From positions 1 through 36,320 of the forward strand of contig JBGTDU010000158.1 in NCBI GenBank assembly GCA_041748175.1: a stretch of DNA of 36,320 bases, given 5' to 3'. Under the pieces are notes generated by a model. It searched no databases. It had not been told where the DNA came from and saw only the letters and a list, made by a program, of their open reading frames with translations. The translations under genes and the position numbers were made by a program. The DNA comes from JAHEJB01 sp041748175 (GTDB lineage Bacteria; Bacteroidota; Rhodothermia; Rhodothermales; Rubricoccaceae). This document shows positions 22,569 to 31,700 of the stretch, one piece after another. Position 1 is the first letter of the stretch, and every line of letters begins with the position of its first letter.

Positions 22569-23984
22569 CTAGATCAACATCCCAGTCACAAAAAAGCCAA
22601 TGACTGCAACGCCACTGGCGAGTAAGGCATAGGGTAGCTGCGTCCGTACATGGGCAATGTGATCCGTTGCAGCTGCCAGCGACGACATGATCGTCGTGTC
22701 TGAGATCGGCGAGGCGTGGTCACCAAATATGCCGCCGGCCAGTGCGGCCGCAAGAAATGGCGCAAGTGGCAATCCCATGGCAGCGGCAGCGGGCACAGCA
22801 ATAGGCACCATAATGGCAAACGTGCCCCAACTTGTCCCGGTGGAAAAGGACACGAAGGCACCGGTGACGAAAACGAGCGGCAAAAGCACAGCCGGATGCA
22901 GCCTGTCGGCAACGATGCCCGCCACGTAGAGACCAGCCCCGAGTTCGCGCGCCACACCGCCGAGCGCGAGCGCGAGCAGCAGGATGAGCGCCATCCCCAG
23001 CATACCTCCCGCACCCTTCAGACCGACCGACGTGAGCTTTTCAACCTGTATAGCTTTCTGGGCAAGCGCCAAAATCCAGGCAATGGCCAGCCCGGTAAGC
23101 ACTGCCCACAGAACACTTGTCGAGCCCGAACCTTCGCGGAGGTCTCCATCTCCGGTTATGAGCAGCGCGAGTGGCATCATCAGAACCATTGCACCGAGCG
23201 GCAAAAGCATATTGAAGGCGCGAGGCGGAATAGTGCCGACGGGTTCAGGAATCAGTGCGGCCTCGTCTACCATCGGCTCGGCCCCCTCATCGAAGCGCAG
23301 GCCCGATGCAGCACGCTCTTCCGCACGTTTCATGGGCCCCACCGCCCAGCCAGTTGTTGCCACAAAGCCAGCGAGCAAAACAGCCGCGATCGCATAAAAA
23401 TTAAGCGGAATTGCGGAGATAAACAATCCGAGAGGGTTCTCGACGCCTCCGGATTCGGCAAGGAGAACGAGCACGTAGGCACCCCAGGCGTTCAGGGGAA
23501 TAAGGATACAAACGGCAGCACTCGTGGAATCGATGATGTAGGCCAGCATCTCGCGAGAGCGATTGTGCCGGTCGAATAGAGGCCGGGCGACGGCCCCGGC
23601 TATCAGCACCGTGATGTTTGATTCGATGAAGATGACCACGCCCGTCGCAAACGCCAAAAGGCGCGCCCCTCGTGGATCCGTGACCAAACCACGCGTCTCA
23701 ACCCAGTTCACAAAACCTCGGACGCCACCGAGCACCTCCACCGTCGCAATGAGAGCGCCGATGACTAGCGTGAACAACAAAACGCGCGAGTTACCGGCGT
23801 CCGCCATCACATCTACGCAGGCTTGAATGGCATCCCCCAATCCCGTCAGCGGATTCCATCCCGCCAGAATCGTATAGCCCAGCCACACGCCAGCCGCCAA
23901 CGAGAGGTAGACCTGCCGGGTGCCAATAGCCAGAGCAATGGCAAGCAGAGGTGGCAGAAGAGAGATCCAGGAAGGCTCAGGCAT
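22569..23984 (-). CDS. nhaC: Na+/H+ antiporter, NhaC family
   Basis: The 471-residue membrane protein has about 11-12 hydrophobic segments and starts MPEPSWISLLPPLLAIALAI at the ATG 23984 (a GTG four codons upstream is possible). The second half has SFSTGTSWGTFAIMVPIAVP and GGIFGDHASPISDTTIMSS, the best-known signature of NhaC-type transporters. Members exchange Na+ for H+ or move small organic acids with Na+, so the substrate is not fixed by sequence. A tail segment VIGFFVTGMLI ends the protein. It lies between the toroid genes and the aquaporin on the same strand. Confidence 0.88.
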   Translation of the reverse strand: MPEPSWISLLPPLLAIALAIGTRQVYLSLAAGVWLGYTILAGWNPLTGLGDAIQACVDVMADAGNSRVLLFTLVIGALIATVEVLGGVRGFVNWVETRGLVTDPRGARLLAFATGVVIFIESNITVLIAGAVARPLFDRHNRSREMLAYIIDSTSAAVCILIPLNAWGAYVLVLLAESGGVENPLGLFISAIPLNFYAIAAVLLAGFVATTGWAVGPMKRAEERAASGLRFDEGAEPMVDEAALIPEPVGTIPPRAFNMLLPLGAMVLMMPLALLITGDGDLREGSGSTSVLWAVLTGLAIAWILALAQKAIQVEKLTSVGLKGAGGMLGMALILLLALALGGVARELGAGLYVAGIVADRLHPAVLLPLVFVTGAFVSFSTGTSWGTFAIMVPIAVPAAAAMGLPLAPFLAAALAGGIFGDHASPISDTTIMSSLAAATDHIAHVRTQLPYALLASGVAVIGFFVTGMLI

Positions 23985-24041
23985 GGGCAGCGACACGTGC
24001 GAATTACCCGTCCAAACTACTTGCGAGCGCTCGCTGCCACT

Positions 24042-24686
24042 CTACACGTCATCCGGGTTCTGCAGTTTGAAGACGACTGCGGCAAGAGCGCCTCCTCCAA
24101 ATGTCGCTAAAATGTAGACCCATAGATTCCCGAGCGTGCTTGCGTCGCCAACCATTGCATCAACCAGAATTGGACCGATGGCGACCGCCGGATTAAAGGC
24201 ACCACCTGAGATAGGTCCGGCTGCGAATGCTCCGGCGAGAACGGTAAGCCCGATAGCAAGTCCATAGTAGGAGTTGCCTTCCGTCGCCTTGGCCGTGGCT
24301 ACGTTGAGAATGACGATAACCAGCGCAAAGGTGAACAGCAATTCCACAACGAAGAACTCGAACAGGCTCGTCTCGGCCGCGGGTGAAACCAACAGTGGGC
24401 GTTCGTTAAACATGTAAACCAGAAAAGCAGCGGCCAGCGCGGCGAGGATCTGAACGCCCATGTACGGCCCAACCTCTTTGGCATCAATCCGCCCTCGCAT
24501 CCAAACAGCCAGCGTCACTGCCGGATTGTAGTGGGCCCCAGAAATGTGGCCGCCCATATAAATCATCACCATCAGGACACTGCCAATGGCGATTGGTGCG
24601 AACTCGGTTCCGATCAGGACGGTTAGTCCAATCGTGAACACGAGGAAGAACGTGCCTATGAACTCGGTAACGAGCTTGCGCATCAT
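24042..24686 (-). CDS. Aquaporin/MIP-family channel
   Basis: The 214-residue channel has six membrane segments and both half-helix loops: HISGAHYNPAVTLAVWMRGR with the first NPA and GPISGGAFNPAVAIGP with the second. The ATG at 24686 is chosen (MMRKLVTEFIGTFFLVF); the frame upstream to 24929 adds unrelated residues. The family conducts water or glycerol-like solutes; the aromatic/arginine filter was not resolved by eye. Pairing with a Na+/H+ antiporter gene suggests a salt or volume role, which is inference. Confidence 0.9.
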   Translation of the reverse strand: MMRKLVTEFIGTFFLVFTIGLTVLIGTEFAPIAIGSVLMVMIYMGGHISGAHYNPAVTLAVWMRGRIDAKEVGPYMGVQILAALAAAFLVYMFNERPLLVSPAAETSLFEFFVVELLFTFALVIVILNVATAKATEGNSYYGLAIGLTVLAGAFAAGPISGGAFNPAVAIGPILVDAMVGDASTLGNLWVYILATFGGGALAAVVFKLQNPDDV

Positions 24687-25157
24687 GGCGGTGCCTCGGA
24701 AAGATGTCAGGGATGAGGAAGTCAAAAGATAGGACAGACTGTAAGGCAATGGCTCCTTCTCGCCAAGCCCAATCTGAAATCTTTGACGATTGTTGGATGT
24801 CACAAAATGGGTGGACTCGATTACTCGAATACGCTCAACCCCGCGAATTTTGCCCACCGCTATTTTGGAGGCATCCTCCGGAAAGTATCCGTGAAACGCG
24901 CACCGGCAATACGCAAGAAACAGCCCCACTCGGCAGGCCCACTCTTTCGATGGTCAACCATCGACCTTCACCAGCGCCAACGGTTCACCAAACAGCCTGG
25001 TACACGTTGGCCGAGCGTGCGGTCGTGGGGGAATTCCGGCTAGTATTCTTGAATTGAGCCCTCCGGTTGAAGTCTGTTGCGTCAACCGGTTGCACTCTTG
25101 AGGTTTGTGCATACACTCTGCACGTCGAGATCGTATTCGCCGAAGGTCGATGGAAGA
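24687..25157. other. Intergenic region between aquaporin and response regulator
   Basis: No supported gene in 471 bp. A plus-strand frame at 24704-25057 has no ribosome binding site or recognisable content. The promoter of the aquaporin gene should lie near 24700-24800 on the minus strand. Confidence 0.45.
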
Positions 25158-25835
25158 TCAGGCGCCGACGGCTACCACTCCGTCCCCGTTTTCCAGCCAA
25201 TTGACCGCATAACGTACTAGATCAGGCATCGACTTAATATCGAGTTTCCCTTTTATTCGGTGGCGATAAGAATCAATGGTCCGGGTGGAGAGTCCGAGAC
25301 GCCTCGCGATCTCGCGGCGGGTGAATCCGTGGCCCGTAAGCTCCAAGACTTCCAACTCGCGGAGACAAAGCCCGGATACGCCTAACTCCTTCTTGCCCGC
25401 GGACGTGGTCGTGAGCTGGTCAAGAAGCACAGCGGCCGTAGAATCTGTAATCGCAATCTGTCCTTCAAGCATGGTTTTGACTGCGGCGACGATTTCCGCA
25501 GACGTAGCTGACTTGTTCGCGCAGCCTTTCGCTCCTGCTCGCAACGCAACGTAGGCCACCTTCGCTTCATCCCGTTTGGATAAAACAAGGACCTTCACCT
25601 TCGGATGCTGGCGGCACAAACTCGCTACCAGCCCAAGTCCTGAGGTTTCCTGCGTACTGATGCTAATAATGGCAACGTCTGGCTCATGTATCGACGCCAA
25701 TCTCAGCACCTCGTTTACGTCACCGGTCTCGGCGCACACCGATAAACCACTTTCGTCATTCAACGTGTGGGCAAGCCCGTCCCGAATCAGGGGATACTCA
25801 TCAAAGATGAGCACGGTCGCGGTATCGGCAGTCAT
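25158..25835 (-). CDS. NarL/LuxR-type response regulator lacking the phospho-acceptor Asp
   Basis: The 225-residue protein has a receiver domain (residues 6-122) and a LuxR-type helix-turn-helix (about 150-212: LRELEVLELTGHGFTRREIA, RRLGLSTRTIDSYRHRIKGK). The acidic pair D12-E13 and the conserved Lys (K108 in CANKSA) are present. The usual Asp in 'PDVVLLDIS' is Ser: PDVAIISIS, S58. The protein therefore probably cannot be activated by standard phosphorylation and may be constitutive or respond to another signal. No histidine kinase is adjacent. It lies 144 bp from an unrecognised minus-strand gene. Confidence 0.88.
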   Translation of the reverse strand: MTADTATVLIFDEYPLIRDGLAHTLNDESGLSVCAETGDVNEVLRLASIHEPDVAIISISTQETSGLGLVASLCRQHPKVKVLVLSKRDEAKVAYVALRAGAKGCANKSATSAEIVAAVKTMLEGQIAITDSTAAVLLDQLTTTSAGKKELGVSGLCLRELEVLELTGHGFTRREIARRLGLSTRTIDSYRHRIKGKLDIKSMPDLVRYAVNWLENGDGVVAVGA

Positions 25836-25979
25836 TGTGGTGGTTCGAGCGCTTCAACTCCGGCAGCAAACATACCAATCAAGCTCGGAATGGAAGGCCA
25901 TTCCACGGGTAAGGGCGAAGGACCTGGCGAGTTCACCAGGTCTTGCACGTCCAGGCGGCTTATTGGACGCATGAATGCC

Positions 25980-27026
25980 TTAAATGAGCGCGGCGACGCG
26001 ATTGAGAAGTTGGCGTTGCGTGATTTTTACGATGTACTCAAGAATAGCTTGATGTTTTTTCCGGTAGACTGCAGTAGGTATCTCGCCGATATGTCGGCAG
26101 AGCGCGACGCGGAATGACTCTTTTGGCACCAGCGGATCCACATAATTTGTGATCAGCACGTCCTCAGCCGCTCGGAAGTAAGCACGGAACAGGCCAGGGG
26201 CAATGCCTCGCTCCCTAACGTAGAGGTCTTGCATGCTCTCCATCACTTCATCGGTACAATGGGCAACGTGGGAACGAACGACGTTCGACAGGTCGATGGA
26301 TTCATAGGAACCTTCCGGATCGGATTTTTCCTCGTTTTCAGGCGCGTGCAACCGAGTTAGCACGGATCTCATAGCGAGAGCAACCTCTGTGACTGGTATG
26401 CACGGCGCATATTCACCGCTATTCTTCAATAGGTCCGACACAACATCCAGGACGGATTCAACCGTTACTTTACCAGAATGCGCGTGGTGAAGATGGATTT
26501 CAAGCAAGTCCTGCGGGATAAATGGGCGCGCTCGTCCTTCATTTCCGCTGCCTCCCCTGATCTTCAACATGGGCATGCTCTGATCCCTATTCAACTCGAG
26601 ATCACCCCCACTGGTTATATGGCGCTTTATGCTTCGAATCATGCGACCCAATGACGGATCCAGTTCACGATATCGACGGAACAGTCCTTCATTAACCGCA
26701 CTAAAGACTATGCGGCGCAAGGCTATTTCCAGCGTTGCCTCATCTTCGGTCGATCGCGTTGGCCCTTCGAAGTAGCTCTCGAATTGGACAAAGCGGCCAT
26801 CGTCGTCTCGCCTGAAGAGCTCTGCGACGCAATCAAGGGCGAGATCTTCAAGCGATAGCCCGAATATGGAGGCATCCAAACGCCCAGCCTGAGACCTTCG
26901 CCGCAAGTAAGCAATGGCCAGTTGATGGCACGTCTGAAGCAGTTGACTCGATGCATCAGCGGCAGGCCGGCTGCGCAACACACCGTCCAATACTTTCGAG
27001 AGAGGGAATTTTGTTTGGCCGTTCAT
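25980..27026 (-). CDS. Unrecognised helical protein, weakly sigma-like
   Basis: The 348-residue protein is soluble, mostly helical, with no signal. The segment LSLEDLALDCVAELFRRDDD to IALRRIVFSAVNEGLFRRYR (residues about 55-120) resembles the spacing of sigma-70 region 2 helices, and the end AVYRKKHQAILEYIVKITQR could be a DNA- or protein-binding helix. The middle (about 130-250) is charged and variable. I do not recognise a family. A response regulator lies downstream and a small charged protein lies divergently upstream, so a regulatory role is a reasonable but unproven guess. Confidence 0.6.
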   Translation of the reverse strand: MNGQTKFPLSKVLDGVLRSRPAADASSQLLQTCHQLAIAYLRRRSQAGRLDASIFGLSLEDLALDCVAELFRRDDDGRFVQFESYFEGPTRSTEDEATLEIALRRIVFSAVNEGLFRRYRELDPSLGRMIRSIKRHITSGGDLELNRDQSMPMLKIRGGSGNEGRARPFIPQDLLEIHLHHAHSGKVTVESVLDVVSDLLKNSGEYAPCIPVTEVALAMRSVLTRLHAPENEEKSDPEGSYESIDLSNVVRSHVAHCTDEVMESMQDLYVRERGIAPGLFRAYFRAAEDVLITNYVDPLVPKESFRVALCRHIGEIPTAVYRKKHQAILEYIVKITQRQLLNRVAALI

Positions 27027-27377
27027 TTTGGGGAAGGGAAGGGACGCTAGCAGGTGCTACGGAGATCTCATGGAGCATTCAACTTGAGTAAGCGTCGCGC
27101 TCTATGAGAGTTGAGGAGGACTTTCGAATATCGAGCCCGTGAGTCTTCCAGCAATGGATCGGACCGAACTTGAAGATTTCTTATTCAGCTGGGTCACTTT
27201 GTTACGACATAGTTACTGGTACGGGGAGCGCATCGTACACCTCGCGTCTTTACCGAACCGTAGTCCCTCTACCGTATTCTCCTAGAGAGAAGCCCTCTCA
27301 TTTTGTCGGAACATGCCCTACACGCGGTCCATCAGAATGTGAGCAGGATCAAGCGTCCGAGGGCACCCTCCAGCTCG
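27027..27377. other. Divergent intergenic region
   Basis: The 351 bp separate the minus-strand gene at 27026 from the plus-strand gene at 27378. They probably hold both promoters, but no boxes are convincing and no repeat is seen. Frames running into it from 27378 use non-ATG starts. Confidence 0.4.
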
Positions 27378-27734
27378 ATGTCCACCACAACCGAACTCGA
27401 TTCGAGTCATCCCCGGCCAACTCTGGCAACAGAGTTAGCCTCGACACACACATCGCCTGGTGTATCGTGGTATGCGATGGAAGAGCGCATCGAGCGTGCT
27501 ATACGGTTCCCAGACACGCTTCGAGAGCGGGAGCGCGATGACCTCGCCTCTCTGATGGCATCTTCGCGCTATGCCCGAGACCTAGCGACCTTCTTCGAGG
27601 AGTTCTACGCAGAGTTGGCTAGGCTCGCTATCCCGCCGCAGAACGCCAAGAGTCCAGCATTTGAACCGAACATGGAAGAGGCGAGGTCGGATATCGTCAC
27701 GCAAGCTGGTGCGGAGGATAGTGGTTCACGCTGA
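27378..27734 (+). CDS. Small helical protein, possibly anti-sigma-like
   Basis: The protein has 118 residues from the ATG at 27378. The first 30 residues are Ser/Thr-rich. The core WYAMEERIERAIRFPDTLRE and MASSRYARDLATFFEEFYAE is amphipathic and resembles the N-terminal part of anti-sigma proteins ('PDxLxxxERxxLxxxLAxSxxxR'), without zinc-binding Cys or a membrane segment. The last 20 residues are acidic and probably disordered. It is divergent from the sigma-like gene. No family is firmly recognised. Confidence 0.5.
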   Translation: MSTTTELDSSHPRPTLATELASTHTSPGVSWYAMEERIERAIRFPDTLRERERDDLASLMASSRYARDLATFFEEFYAELARLAIPPQNAKSPAFEPNMEEARSDIVTQAGAEDSGSR

Positions 27735-27839
27735 ACGAAACCTATTGCACGGCGGACGATCTTACACCTCTGCATGGCGTTTTATCCTCAGGCGAAAACA
27801 GATTTTCTCCGGCGCGGCTGGATCGTTTGCCCAGGGAAT

Positions 27840-28637
27840 CTAGTTGATGACCGCAAACTTTCTGACGGTTCTTAACGGACCATTTTCAACTACCAGGAAG
27901 TAGCTTCCGGATGGCAGGTTATTGACGTCAATGCTCTGCTGCGCTGAGTCGGCCACGGGAGCGAACGTATTGACGCGAAGCGCATGTCCCAATACGTTAA
28001 ACACCGTCATACGAATGGATGGATAGAGCAGATTGCTTGCGGAGATGTACGCGCGGTGGCGTGCCGGATTGGGGAAAACAAGAAGTTCAGGCCGTTGCGA
28101 CTCAGGCGGGGCCATCTCGCCTGTGGTTTCCGCAATAAAAGCCAGTTCACTAAGGAACGTCAAACTCTCTCCGATATATTCTCCGGAATCCGAGCAAGGG
28201 GGTGGGCGATTGACACAATCGTCAAACGCCACGCGGACAATGGTCGGCGGAATGCCCGCCTCAATCTCAAAAAGTGTGCTCCACATTCTGAATACGAACG
28301 CCTCTCCGTGCACAAATCCGTCTACCTCAGGAGTAACGACATTGTCTCCCCAAACTGTTAGCGCCACGTTCGTTCCGCCGCCAACCCAAACAGCCACGCC
28401 TGCACATATTCCGGATTCGGTGAACGCGGCAATCTCGTCTCCGGGTTCGAGGGGCACGTCGAAGAATGTGGGCTTAATGATTGCCTCTATTACTACGGTC
28501 GCGCTTCCTCCCGTATTGAATGCACAGCTCGTAAAATGCTCCTGAGCGTTGGCACTGCCCGTCGCAAGCAATGCGCCAACGAGAGTAGTTAGTACCCAAG
28601 AGATTTTCGGTTTCGCATGCGTGAGCCTTGTTGCCAT
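27840..28637 (-). CDS. T9SS-sorted secreted protein
   Basis: The protein has 265 residues from the ATG at 28637. The signal peptide ends near GSANAQ (residue about 31). Residues about 40-180 include EPGDEIAAFTESGICAGVAV and VALTVWGDNVVTPEVDGF, a module often seen in T9SS exoproteins of this lineage. Residues about 185-265 are a sorting domain: LLVFPNPARHRAYISASNLL, MTVFNVLGHALRV, LPSGSYFLVVENG. It is separated by 133 bp from the larger surface protein on the same strand. Its ligand or activity is unknown. Confidence 0.8.
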   Translation of the reverse strand: MATRLTHAKPKISWVLTTLVGALLATGSANAQEHFTSCAFNTGGSATVVIEAIIKPTFFDVPLEPGDEIAAFTESGICAGVAVWVGGGTNVALTVWGDNVVTPEVDGFVHGEAFVFRMWSTLFEIEAGIPPTIVRVAFDDCVNRPPPCSDSGEYIGESLTFLSELAFIAETTGEMAPPESQRPELLVFPNPARHRAYISASNLLYPSIRMTVFNVLGHALRVNTFAPVADSAQQSIDVNNLPSGSYFLVVENGPLRTVRKFAVIN

Positions 28638-28770
28638 CGGGCCGACCTCCAATGAATGAACACACGCATTCTATCGTCATACCGACCCTACTCTTGCATA
28701 CCGTTGTACTTTGTAATGCGCGCTGTCTCTCTTGATCGCGTGATTCGAATATTCCCGGGCCTGGGCTTAT

Positions 28771-31700
28771 TCACCTGGCGAGCGTCATATGCCCGGTATG
28801 CATCTGATTGTTCGCGCGAAGATGATAGAAGTAGATCCCGCTAGCCAATTGCGAAGGATCAAAAACGGCTTGGTAGGTGCCGGGTTCCTGTATCTTTGAG
28901 ACCAGCGTGGCCACGTGCCGCCCCAATATGTCAACAATTCTCAGTTCAACATCAGCAGTCCTATCCAGTGAATAGGCTATGGTAGTTGTTTGCGAAAATG
29001 GATTCGGATAGTTGGTAGCACTTAGCTCAATCGTACCTGGGACATCATCGCCCTCGTCTCCGACACTACCCGCCTGCATCGAAGCAAGCCACAGGCCATC
29101 TGCCCCATAAGGGATGGGTGTTGAGATCTCTCTACCCCGGAGTAAATCGAAAGGCTCGACCAGCGTGTATTGCTCCAGTTCTTGGCCGTCAGTTCCGAGA
29201 ACGTAAACATCAAGTTCATCGCCCTCAGAAGCACCAGACGTGCCGTCGGGATCGAGCGGATCCTCGCCTAACACGGAAACGATCGCCCGACCGTCTCTAA
29301 TGACAGCTTCCCCTACAATATCACCGGAAGCTGTCCTCACTCCGACTAGATATCCCTCAAGCATGTCTGAAATATTCAGGACGAGTGTGGCGGTGCTGGC
29401 CGCAGCATAGCCCCCGTAAACAAATGATGTGAGAGGAGGCAAGCCAGCGCTTTCTGTGTTACCGACTCTTGCCAGACTGGGCGGGACTTGGGCCGTGTTC
29501 CGGCGAATCAAGCGTTGTTCAAAGCTTCGAGAAGCAAATAACCCACCGTCAAGGAGCCCTCCCTCATTAGGCGGATAGAGTAGCACGCTGGATGCGGACA
29601 CATACATTTTGTACCCTTGCCCAGGAAGCATATCCCCTATTTGGTCGATTTCTAAGTCCGGTATATAAACCCGTCCGAATCCATCCTTGACGACAACAAG
29701 TTGACCCGCGATGGAACCCAACGCCTCAGACGTTAGCATACCCGAATTCCGCAAGTAGGCACTCTGGTTCCACCCCTGACCGAGCGGGATGGCCGTCGCA
29801 GCGGGATTGAGAGGTTGCCCAACGATCTCCAGCGTGACAGCGTCGGTGACGAAAATCTGATATCCCTCGCCCACTCTCCATGTGCCGATGTCGTTGATTT
29901 CCGAGCCCGGGATGAACAAATTGCCATCTCCGTCGACCACTACGGTCACAAAATCGATGATTCCCGCAAGCACGGCGACAAGGTCGGGATCCTTCGGGTC
30001 GATGTAGGTTGAGATGAGGTTCCAACCTGGAAGAAGGGGGATGAACTGATTGTTTTCACCAGTCTCTTCGACGACCGAAACGGCGACTGGCGCCGATTCA
30101 CCCACATTATCGTTTTGATCAATAGCCTTGGCCTTGAGCACGTACGTGCCGACCTCAACACCCGATATCGAACCCCCATATGGCGCGGATGTATCTGTGA
30201 GCACCAACGTCTGGCCTGAGTAGAACTCGACCCGTGCAATGGGTGCATCACCAGGCAGTGCTTCCGCAGCAAACGTGAATGTGGCCGGAGCGACATATAC
30301 CCGTCCGTTGGCGGGTTGCGTGAGCATCACTGTAGGCGGCGCTGTTGACTGTTGCTCCACGGTAACACTAACGGATACGGACGGACCCTGTAGACCATTG
30401 GTATCGAAAGCAATTGCCGTCAATACGTACGTACCGATTCCGACATTCGACATTGTGGTTTCGTATGGAGAATTCTGGTCCGTACCCACGAGGGTACCAT
30501 CGGCATAAAACTCGACGCGGACGACGGGTGCGTCTCCTGGAGACACGTTTGCCTTCAGCGAGATTGACGCAGGCGCGACGAATACCTGGCCATTGGATGG
30601 CGACGTAAGCGTTGTTTCAGGTGGATCATCGGCGCTTGAATACCACTGTTCCCAGTTGCCGTTTGGCCACATTGACTCACCCCAGTGCGCGATGTCACTA
30701 ACTAGTGACTCCCTTGTACCCCAAGCTTGGAGTATTGGAAGAAGCCGGTACACGTTATCCGCCCACGCGAAATAGTTGAATAGCGGAGGATTGCCACCAT
30801 ATGCAGTTGGCGAATAGGTATTTGGCTGATAGCCGTCTCCACCGCGTGCCCACTCCAGAACTGGAACAGAAGCCCTGAACTCAAACAATTCGTTCAGAAA
30901 CTCCTCAGTAGCTGCTCTCGCCAAAGTTTCATCAGCTGTATTGTTTCCCGTCCAGATCGTTCCGCTCGGGTTCGCGGCAAGGCCGAAGATCTCAAAGAAA
31001 TTGTTCACATGCGGATCCTGACCCGCGAATGAACCCATACCACCATTTCCAGTACGGCGCATCATCCAGTAATTGTTATGAGTTTGCACCGCATATACTC
31101 TACTGCGCAAACGCCGCCAGAAGTTCGACACGTCGGATGACCTCTCTAGGTCACCGAGCAGGGCATCTTGGTACGACCAATCGATTGGAGAACCGCCACC
31201 CTGATCCTGTACACCAGTTTGCTCACGCGAAATCAAAAGTTGGACATCATACCAGGCTGTGGAAAAGTAAAATTGCAACAGCGCTGTTCCGGGCGGACCG
31301 TATGAACCTTCATCAGGGAAAGACCCATCACCATGCTTGTGTGGCGACAGGTCAAACACAATGGCTTGTGACCCTGGCCAGAAGTACGGAGGATCATCCG
31401 TAGCCCGTGAACCAATTGCACGTAACGGATCCCCCACTCCTACCCACGGTTCCGGCGTAACCAGACCCCCAAACATATCATCTCCGAGGTCCTGGAGCTT
31501 ATTGCGGCTGAGCACCTCCCAGGTTTTCACCGCCTCCCATGCCATGAGGCCCTGCTTCCCCAAATGATAGCCAGATGGATTTGTGGAATACGATATATCG
31601 TACGAGTTCTGACCAGGAAAATCGTCGAATTCATAGTTTACACGTTGAAATATTTCCTCAATACCATTTCGAACACTCTCACCAACAAACCATTCTCTAA

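Noticed and set aside
22716..23579. 287-codon plus-strand frame opposite the antiporter
   Set aside because: The composition is rich in Arg, Gln and His with no hydrophobic core, and the minus strand encodes an intact NhaC-family protein.
24687..24929. Longer start for the aquaporin gene
   Set aside because: The added 81 residues do not resemble any MIP N-terminus. MMRKLVTEFIG at 24686 is the natural start.
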